Source: Rhodoferax sp.
Lineage (GTDB): Bacteria > Pseudomonadota > Gammaproteobacteria > Burkholderiales > Burkholderiaceae_C
Assembly: GCA_021737865.1 (NCBI GenBank)
Contig: JAIPDC010000007.1
Span: forward strand, 1-39,160
Direction of reading: 5' to 3'
DNA length: 39,160 nt
Shown: positions 34,569 through 39,160 of the stretch, in pieces
Position numbering within the stretch: position 1 is the stretch's first letter
Layout of the letters: each line of letters opens with the position of its first letter
Position numbers and translations under genes: made by a program
Notes under the pieces: model-generated
Databases searched by the model: none
Told to the model about the DNA's origin: nothing
The model's input: only the letters and a program-made list of their open reading frames with translations

Positions 34569-35264
34569 TTAGTCGCGCTCACCGCCCATGATTCCCAGCA
34601 GGGCCAGCAGGCTCTGAAACACGTTGATGATGTCCAGGTACAGGGCCAGCGTGGCGCTGATGTAGTTGGTCTCACCGCCATCAACGATCTGCTTGAGGTC
34701 ATACAGCATATAGGCGCTGAACACCCCAATTGCGGCCACCGAAATGGCCAGCATGCCGGCCGTTGAGCCCACAAACACATTGATGATGCCGCCCACCATA
34801 ATGGCCAGGGCACCAACAAACAGCCACTTTCCCATGCCCGACAGGTCGCGCTTGATGACGCTGGACAATGAGGCCATCACAAAGAATACGCCAGCGGTGC
34901 CACCAAAGGCCGTCATGACCAAGTCAGGGCCGTTCTTGAAGCCCAGCACCATCGCAATCATTCGGGAAAGCATCAGCCCCATAAAGAACGTGAAACCCAG
35001 CAGCACGGGGACGCCCATGGCCGAATTCTTGGTCTTCTCAATGGCGTAGATGAACCCGAAAGCACCTCCCAGAAACAGGATCATGCCCAAGCCACCGCCC
35101 AGTGATTGGGTGATGCCGGTGGCAACACCAATCCATGCACCCAACACGGTGGGCACCAGGCTCAAGGCCAGTAGCCAGTAAGTGTTGCGCAGAACCTTGT
35201 TGCGCTCGGCGCCGGAGGCAGCATAGCCCTGGTTAAGGTCCAAAGTAGTGATGCGGTCGGTCAT
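34569..35264 (-). CDS. Bax inhibitor-1/YccA family inner-membrane protein
   Basis: The 231-residue protein consists mostly of hydrophobic segments, about seven, typical of the BI-1/YccA family (NTYWLLALSLVPTVLGAWIG, SAYMLYDLKQIVDGGETNYI, LALYLDIINVFQSLLALLG). E. coli YccA is a substrate and modulator of the FtsH membrane protease. I chose ATG 35264 (MTDRITTLDLNQGY), which follows AAGGAG; an in-frame ATG at 35321 would place coding sequence over the promoter. A sigma-32-type promoter just upstream suggests heat-shock control, consistent with a role in membrane-protein quality control (inference). Confidence 0.9.
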   Translation of the reverse strand: MTDRITTLDLNQGYAASGAERNKVLRNTYWLLALSLVPTVLGAWIGVATGITQSLGGGLGMILFLGGAFGFIYAIEKTKNSAMGVPVLLGFTFFMGLMLSRMIAMVLGFKNGPDLVMTAFGGTAGVFFVMASLSSVIKRDLSGMGKWLFVGALAIMVGGIINVFVGSTAGMLAISVAAIGVFSAYMLYDLKQIVDGGETNYISATLALYLDIINVFQSLLALLGIMGGERD

Positions 35265-35294
35265 ATAGATAACTCCTTCTGTGTCTGCAGGTGC

Positions 35295-35322
35295 AGATGG
35301 GGAGATTCTAGGGTTTCTCAAG
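35295..35322 (-). promoter_or_regulatory. Sigma-32-type promoter of the YccA-like gene
   Basis: On the minus strand CTTGAGA (35322-35316), a 13-bp spacer and CCCCATCT (35302-35295) match RpoH consensus at six of seven -35 bases and completely in the -10. The spacer equals that of the clpB promoter. It lies about 30 bases before the ATG, with AAGGAG between. Confidence 0.75.
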
Positions 35323-35454
35323 CCGCAACCTTTGAATATTTCTCTGTATTAACCACATATTTGCAAGGGTGTTGTGTGGAGAGAGACGGATTAAACAGCA
35401 GGGGCAGGTGGCGTTATGCTTGCGTCCTACAACCACCCGGAGCATTTTCCAAAA

Positions 35455-35862
35455 ATGAAAACCAAATCTGTTCTCGAATTTTCCGATGTAAAAGCAATGG
35501 CAGCGGCCGCAGAGGCCGAGGCAATGAAGCACAACTGGGCGGTCAGTATCGCCATCGTGGATGACGGTGGTCACTTGTTATGGTTCCAGCGGCTCGATGG
35601 CGCGGCCCCGATTTCTGCCTCTATCGCGCCCGGCAAGGCCCGTACGTCCGCCATCGGTCGGCGCGAGAGCAAGGTCTATGAAGACATGATCAACGGCGGG
35701 CGTGCTTCGTTCTTGAGCGCTCCCGGTCTTGACGGTATGCTGGAAGGAGGCGTACCCATTCTGAAAGACGGCCATTGTCTGGGCGCCATAGGGGTGAGTG
35801 GTGTCAAGTCCAGCGAGGATGCGCAAATTGCCAAGGCGGCAGTGGCGGCTTTGCCCAACTGA
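35455..35862 (+). CDS. GlcG/HbpS family (DUF336) protein, putative heme binder
   Basis: The 135-residue protein has the family pattern: AEAEAMKHNWAVSIAIVDDG, LLWFQRLDGA, SIAPGKARTSAIGRRES and EGGVPILKDGHCLGAIGVSG. HbpS of Streptomyces binds heme and tunes a two-component system; GlcG is a glycolate-operon protein of unclear role. There is no signal peptide, so it is probably cytoplasmic here. The chosen ATG 35455 (MKTKSVLEFSDVKA) fits the family; an in-frame ATG at 35416 would add 13 unrelated residues. It is 13 bases upstream of a receiver protein gene with a strong ribosome site, suggesting co-transcription with the chemotaxis genes. Confidence 0.85.
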   Translation: MKTKSVLEFSDVKAMAAAAEAEAMKHNWAVSIAIVDDGGHLLWFQRLDGAAPISASIAPGKARTSAIGRRESKVYEDMINGGRASFLSAPGLDGMLEGGVPILKDGHCLGAIGVSGVKSSEDAQIAKAAVAALPN

Positions 35863-35875
35863 AGGAGTAAACCGA

Positions 35876-36265
35876 ATGTCCCAAGAGGAAGTGTCATTGG
35901 CTCGTAAGCTGCTGATCGTGGACGACAGCAAGGTCTCGCGAATGCGCATCAGGGCATTCTTCACCTCCCATTGCCCAAACTGGACGATTCAGGAAGCCGG
36001 TTCCGGGGATGAGGCGATTGCGATGGCTGCCGGTGTTCCTCCTGATTTCGTGACGATGGACGTCAACATGCCTGGCATGAGCGGCTTCGAGACGGCTCAG
36101 CTCATGCTGGTGCGAAATCCTGATATTCGCGTGGTCATGCTGACCGCGAATATTCAGGAAGGTAGCCGCAAGACAGCAGAATCACTGCAAATCCATTTCG
36201 TGGCCAAACCGGCAACGGAAGCATCCCTGCAACAGGCGCTGGACTATCTGCTGGCTCCCCGATGA
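35876..36265 (+). CDS. Single-domain response regulator (CheY-like)
   Basis: The 129-residue receiver-only protein has the acidic pair Asp16-Asp17 (LLIVDDSKVSRMRI), phosphoacceptor Asp62 (VTMDVNMPGMSGFE), Thr90 (VVMLTANI) and Lys111 (HFVAKPAT). No output domain is present, so it probably signals by protein contact like CheY. ATG 35876 follows GAAGGAG. The stop overlaps the next start (ATGA), coupling it to a CheC-like phosphatase that is likely to act on it. Confidence 0.92.
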   Translation: MSQEEVSLARKLLIVDDSKVSRMRIRAFFTSHCPNWTIQEAGSGDEAIAMAAGVPPDFVTMDVNMPGMSGFETAQLMLVRNPDIRVVMLTANIQEGSRKTAESLQIHFVAKPATEASLQQALDYLLAPR

Positions 36266-36882
36266 TCGAACTCCATGATTTGGAGCAGGACGCGCTGACC
36301 GAGATATTCAACATCGGCGTCGGCATCGCCGCCGACGCGCTTTACCAGATGGTGGGCGAACAGGTTCCATTGTCGGTACCCGTCGTTGAATTGACCAGCC
36401 ACAACGCTGCAAGGACGCGGCATCTCGATCAGGGGCACCGATCCCTGTACGCGATTCGGCAAACCTACTGTGGCGAGATCACCACCGATGCCGTTTTGAT
36501 GTTTCCCGAAGAGAGCAGCGCGGCGCTGGTGCGCATGATGGTGGGTGGCGACCTGCCCCAGGATGAACTGGCCGGGGTGACAAATGATGCTCTCGGCGAG
36601 TTGGGAAACATTATTTTGAATGCCGTGATTTCAGAGCTGGCATCGGCGTTGGCGATGCGGCTCGAGGGCTCTTTGCCCGAGGTGAGCATCGTCAATTCAG
36701 AAGCCATCTTTGATCAGCCGGGCGGCCATGGCGACCATGCATCGGAGTCGCCCGTACTGGTTTTGATGATCGATTTCGAGTTGAGCACCCAGCGGGCGCA
36801 AGGCTATTTGGCATTCATGCTGGACACTGCCTCGACAGAAAATCTCGTCGGCCGGCTGACGCAGTACGTGAACGTTTCCTGA
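36262..36882 (+). CDS. CheC-like chemotaxis phosphatase
   Basis: The 206-residue protein has two copies of the CheC/CheX/FliY phosphatase signature: Asp10-Glu14-Asn17-Pro40 (DALTEIFNIG) and Asp109-Glu113-Asn116-Pro139 (DALGELGNIILNAV). Two sites indicate CheC rather than single-site CheX. CheC dephosphorylates CheY-P and in Bacillus binds CheD, which is encoded next. Translation overlaps the response regulator by four bases. No CheA, CheW or receptor gene lies in the window, so its upstream kinase is unknown. Confidence 0.9.
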   Translation: MIELHDLEQDALTEIFNIGVGIAADALYQMVGEQVPLSVPVVELTSHNAARTRHLDQGHRSLYAIRQTYCGEITTDAVLMFPEESSAALVRMMVGGDLPQDELAGVTNDALGELGNIILNAVISELASALAMRLEGSLPEVSIVNSEAIFDQPGGHGDHASESPVLVLMIDFELSTQRAQGYLAFMLDTASTENLVGRLTQYVNVS

Positions 36883-36893
36883 TCAAGGCAAAT

Positions 36894-37436
36894 ATGCTCA
36901 TTGAACGCCGCAAAGCATCGATCCCGAGTTCCGGGTTCAAGGCTGCTGCCACTGAACTGATGCCGGGTCATGTGGTGCTCGGGCGCGCGGGTGATCAGCT
37001 AAAAACCCTGCTTGGATCGTGTGTCAGTGTCATCCTGACGGACCCCAGGCGCACGGTCGGTGTCATGTGTCACATCGTGCATGTCGGCCGCCCCACGGCG
37101 GCGAATGCCCATAACACCGCTTATGGGGAGGTTGCCATGCAGGAGATGTTTGACCTTCTGATTGACGTCGCAATCCCTCCTGGGCGTTGCCATGCTTTTG
37201 TTTATGGCGGCGGCAATATGTTCCCGCACATGTTTACCACCACCCACGTGGGAGCCAACAATGCCAACTGGGTCATGAATTACCTGCATGACTGCGGCAT
37301 CACGGTGATTGATGAATCCTTGGGTGGAAATGGATACCGCAAGGTGGCCTGGACGGTTGGGCGAGAGATGCCGTTCGTAGAGACTGTTCTGTCTGACATG
37401 GCGCCGGCTAAGCTGCCCGGCACATCCGCACGGTAG
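36894..37436 (+). CDS. cheD: Chemoreceptor glutamine deamidase CheD
   Basis: The 180-residue protein has the CheD catalytic core: TLLGSCVSVIL with nucleophile Cys43, GVMCHIVHVG with His60 (the same 17-residue spacing as Cys27-His44 of Thermotoga CheD) and FVYGGGNMFPHM. CheD deamidates glutamines in chemoreceptors and is regulated by CheC. It follows the CheC-like gene by 11 bases. A weak AAGG precedes the ATG. The C-terminal twenty or so residues are Pro/Ala-rich and probably flexible. Confidence 0.93.
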   Translation: MLIERRKASIPSSGFKAAATELMPGHVVLGRAGDQLKTLLGSCVSVILTDPRRTVGVMCHIVHVGRPTAANAHNTAYGEVAMQEMFDLLIDVAIPPGRCHAFVYGGGNMFPHMFTTTHVGANNANWVMNYLHDCGITVIDESLGGNGYRKVAWTVGREMPFVETVLSDMAPAKLPGTSAR

Positions 37437-37479
37437 ATCAGGCAGCACCCCGCTTCGCGAGGCATGCGGCGCTTGCGAA

Positions 37480-37498
37480 TCATCAATTGCCTTGATGA
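37480..37498. promoter_or_regulatory. Perfect inverted repeat between cheD and hsp20
   Basis: TCATCAA (37480-37486), loop TTGCC and TTGATGA (37492-37498) form a seven-base perfect inverted repeat. There is no T-run, so it is a poor terminator. A -10-like TATAGT follows at 37508-37513, which makes an operator upstream of hsp20 possible. Confidence 0.4.
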
Positions 37499-37592
37499 CC
37501 CGGGTCCTATAGTCAATCCGGTACACGCGTAGCGGGGGCTTGGCGCCAACGCTGTGCGCCACTAGCGACCCCTTTGCGAGGAAGGATTCACC

Positions 37593-38096
37593 ATGCTTGA
37601 TTCCCTGAAACAAACCGGAAAGACTATCGGTCGTGAGATCAGTCGCGCCTGGGAGGGGCTTTCGGACGGCTGGCGCGAGTTGCTTAGCCGCAGCAGCAAT
37701 GCATTGACCCACTTTGGCCGCCATAAGGAGCAGGTTGCGCAAGAGGGGGGCGCACTGGCTGCGTTCCCGAGTTGGAGCCTGTTGGCCGGCGAGGTGGAGG
37801 AGACATCGAGGGACATCGTGGTCCGGGTCGAACTACCTGGCATGAACAAGGAAGACTGCCAGATCACCATTGACGGCAACATGTTGCATGTGACGGGCGA
37901 AAAAGCGTTCGAGCGGGACACCGGGGACAGCACATACCATGTCATGGAACGCGCATATGGCGCCTTTCAGCGTTCCATTGCACTGCCGCGCAATGTCAGT
38001 GTCGACAAGGCCGAGGCGCGTTACAGCAATGGTGTGCTGACGGTTCGGTTGCCCAAGGTGGGGTCAGACACGGCCCGATCGATTCCGGTGGACTGA
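37593..38096 (+). CDS. Small heat-shock protein (Hsp20/alpha-crystallin family)
   Basis: The 167-residue holdase chaperone has an N-terminal amphipathic region (REISRAWEGLSDGWRELLSR) and an alpha-crystallin domain from about residue 70 (VVRVELPGMNKEDCQITID, HVTGEKAFERD, ERAYGAFQRSIALPRNV, YSNGVLTVRLPK), ending in a short SIPVD tail with the I-P-V motif used for oligomer contacts. ATG 37593 follows GAGGAAGG. Three bases after its stop begins an Hsp70-like fragment and then a Lon-like protease gene, a proteostasis cluster. Unlike clpB, no sigma-32 consensus was found upstream. Confidence 0.93.
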   Translation: MLDSLKQTGKTIGREISRAWEGLSDGWRELLSRSSNALTHFGRHKEQVAQEGGALAAFPSWSLLAGEVEETSRDIVVRVELPGMNKEDCQITIDGNMLHVTGEKAFERDTGDSTYHVMERAYGAFQRSIALPRNVSVDKAEARYSNGVLTVRLPKVGSDTARSIPVD

Positions 38097-38099
38097 AGC

Positions 38100-38186
38100 A
38101 TGAATACCATCGGAATCGATCTGGGCACCTCCAACTCGAAAATTGTTGCGAGGGGCAGCAACCATCCGGTCCGCAGGGCAAGGTAG
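38100..38186 (+). pseudogene. N-terminal remnant of an Hsp70 (DnaK-like) gene
   Basis: The 28-codon frame MNTIGIDLGTSNSKIVARGS... begins with the Hsp70/actin phosphate-1 motif (IGIDLGTSNS) exactly where an Hsp70 protein starts, then diverges after KIVA and stops at TAG (38184). It starts three bases after hsp20 and is in the same frame as the following Lon-like gene, only TTG separating its TAG from that gene's ATG. I infer that an hsp70 gene between hsp20 and the Lon-like gene lost all but its start by deletion. It is too short to be a functional chaperone. Confidence 0.6.
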
Positions 38187-38189
38187 TTG

Positions 38190-39160
38190 ATGCCCAGTAC
38201 CGTGAAACCAGCTGACCCCGACATCCTGCCGCTGGAGCCGCAACAACTCCACCATGCATGTGACACGTCGCAGTTCAGCTTTCAGACGACTGCTGAACTC
38301 GACGGGTTGACCGAGTTGATCGGACAGGTGCGCGCCATGGACGCCGTGCGGTTTGGAGCAGGCATTCGTCGCGATGGTTACAACATCTACGTGCTGGGAC
38401 CATCAGGCATGGGCAAGCGCAGCATGGTGCAGCAGTTCTTGTCTCGAAAAGCTGCCGAAGAAGCCGGATCCTTTGACTGGTGCTATATCAACAACTTCAC
38501 CCACCCGCACCAGCCTCAGGCGATTCGGCTGCCATCGACCCGCGGCGCACAACTGCAGCAGCACATGGCGCGGGTGGTCGATTATTTGCGCACGGCCATA
38601 CCGGCCCTGTTTGAAAGTGACGATTACCACGAGAAGACCCAGGTCATCCAGCAGGAATTCAACAAGCACCAGGAGGCCGCTTTTAAACAGTTGGGCGAGG
38701 AGGCAGGCAAGAATCACATGGCGCTGCTGCGCACGCAGGGTGGCTTTGCCTTCGCACCGGTGCGCAACGACGAGGTGATTCCGCCCGATGAGTATGCCAA
38801 GCTGTCGGACGAAGAGCGTGAGCAGATCACTACCACCATTGCCAATTTGCAGGAACGGCTGGAAGCGATCCTCAAGCAAATTCCTCAGTGGTGGAAGGAG
38901 CGCAGTGAACGCATCATGCAACTCAACCGGGAGACGACGCAACTGACCGTCAATCATGTCATTGACGAGTTGCGCACCCATTTTTTGGATCTACCGGAAG
39001 TTCTACAGTACCTCGATGCGGTGCAGAAGGACATGATTGACAACGCGGACGATTTTCGCAAGCAGGAGGAATCCACCAGTCTGTCGGGCATTACGGTCGT
39101 TACACGGGAGAGTTTCCACCGATACCAGGTTAACGTGCTGGTGACCAATGGCAAGCAGAC
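38190..39160 (+). CDS. Lon-like AAA family ATPase/protease (LonB/YcbZ-type), 3' truncated by window
   Basis: About 323 residues are visible and the frame is open to the window end. It begins MPSTVKPADPDILPLEPQQL, with a DFSTT-like region (CDTSQFSFQTTAELDG) and a P-loop GPSGMGKRS (Lys76). A long charged helical insert (about 150-300) follows, as in the AAA_32/LonB-like family that ends in a Lon-type Ser-Lys protease domain; that domain would lie beyond the window. AGGGCAAGG precedes the ATG. It follows hsp20 and the Hsp70 remnant, suggesting a role in protein quality control. Full identity needs the missing C-terminus. Confidence 0.85.
   Translation, partial: MPSTVKPADPDILPLEPQQLHHACDTSQFSFQTTAELDGLTELIGQVRAMDAVRFGAGIRRDGYNIYVLGPSGMGKRSMVQQFLSRKAAEEAGSFDWCYINNFTHPHQPQAIRLPSTRGAQLQQHMARVVDYLRTAIPALFESDDYHEKTQVIQQEFNKHQEAAFKQLGEEAGKNHMALLRTQGGFAFAPVRNDEVIPPDEYAKLSDEEREQITTTIANLQERLEAILKQIPQWWKERSERIMQLNRETTQLTVNHVIDELRTHFLDLPEVLQYLDAVQKDMIDNADDFRKQEESTSLSGITVVTRESFHRYQVNVLVTNGKQ

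Overview
The window is ordinary chromosomal DNA of a betaproteobacterium, most likely Burkholderiales, family Comamonadaceae (Rhodoferax/Polaromonas-like). This rests on GC-rich coding, the gene orders surE-pcm-nlpD-rpoS, rpsF-priB-rpsR-rplI-dnaB and ppsR/ppsA, and short interspersed repeats of a kind I associate with that family. It is gene-dense, with no gap over about 230 bases. I see no rRNA, tRNA, IS element, prophage or CRISPR.

Layout. 1-1.6 kb: 3' end of the helicase gene hrpA. 1.6-7.4 kb: ppsR and ppsA diverge, and a sodium/solute symporter is translationally coupled to ppsA (gluconeogenesis plus probable organic-acid uptake). 7.4-10.5 kb: ribosomal/replication cluster rpsF-priB-rpsR-rplI, then dnaB. 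10.5-13.4 kb: leftward genes for a PIN-PhoH protein, a Bcp peroxiredoxin and an Mth938-like protein. 13.5-17.7 kb: alaA-hom-thrC (alanine and threonine synthesis). 17.7-19.8 kb: moeA-moaD-moaE (molybdenum cofactor). 19.8-23.1 kb: an unknown leftward gene and clpB with a heat-shock-type promoter. 23.1-28.8 kb: leftward quinone-oxidoreductase-like gene, a fused NuoE-NuoF-type formate dehydrogenase diaphorase subunit and the Mo-dependent catalytic subunit, which needs the cofactor made by the Moa/Moe proteins. 29-34 kb: surE-pcm-nlpD-rpoS, then rlmD. 34-35.3 kb: a small lipoprotein and a YccA/Bax-inhibitor-like membrane protein with a second sigma-32-type promoter. 35.4-37.4 kb: GlcG/HbpS-like protein, receiver-only response regulator, CheC-like phosphatase and CheD. 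37.6 kb to the end: hsp20, an N-terminal scrap of an Hsp70 gene, and a Lon-like AAA protease gene cut by the window edge.

Most notable observations. (1) Six colinear, gap-free 48-bp repeats lie across the window. Three are embedded in genes (hrpA, fdsB, rlmD) in the same orientation and reading frame, adding a similar 16-residue peptide to three unrelated proteins; another supplies the C-terminus and stop codon of AlaA. A different palindromic element is inserted in frame in thrC. (2) The clpB and yccA-like genes have sigma-32-type promoters with identical 13-bp spacing. (3) The HbpS-like/CheY/CheC/CheD gene set could be a small sensory-adaptation module. (4) A 28-codon Hsp70 remnant sits between hsp20 and the Lon-like gene. 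(5) The symporter carries a fused small-subunit-like domain, a long hydrophilic insert and an EF-hand-like loop.
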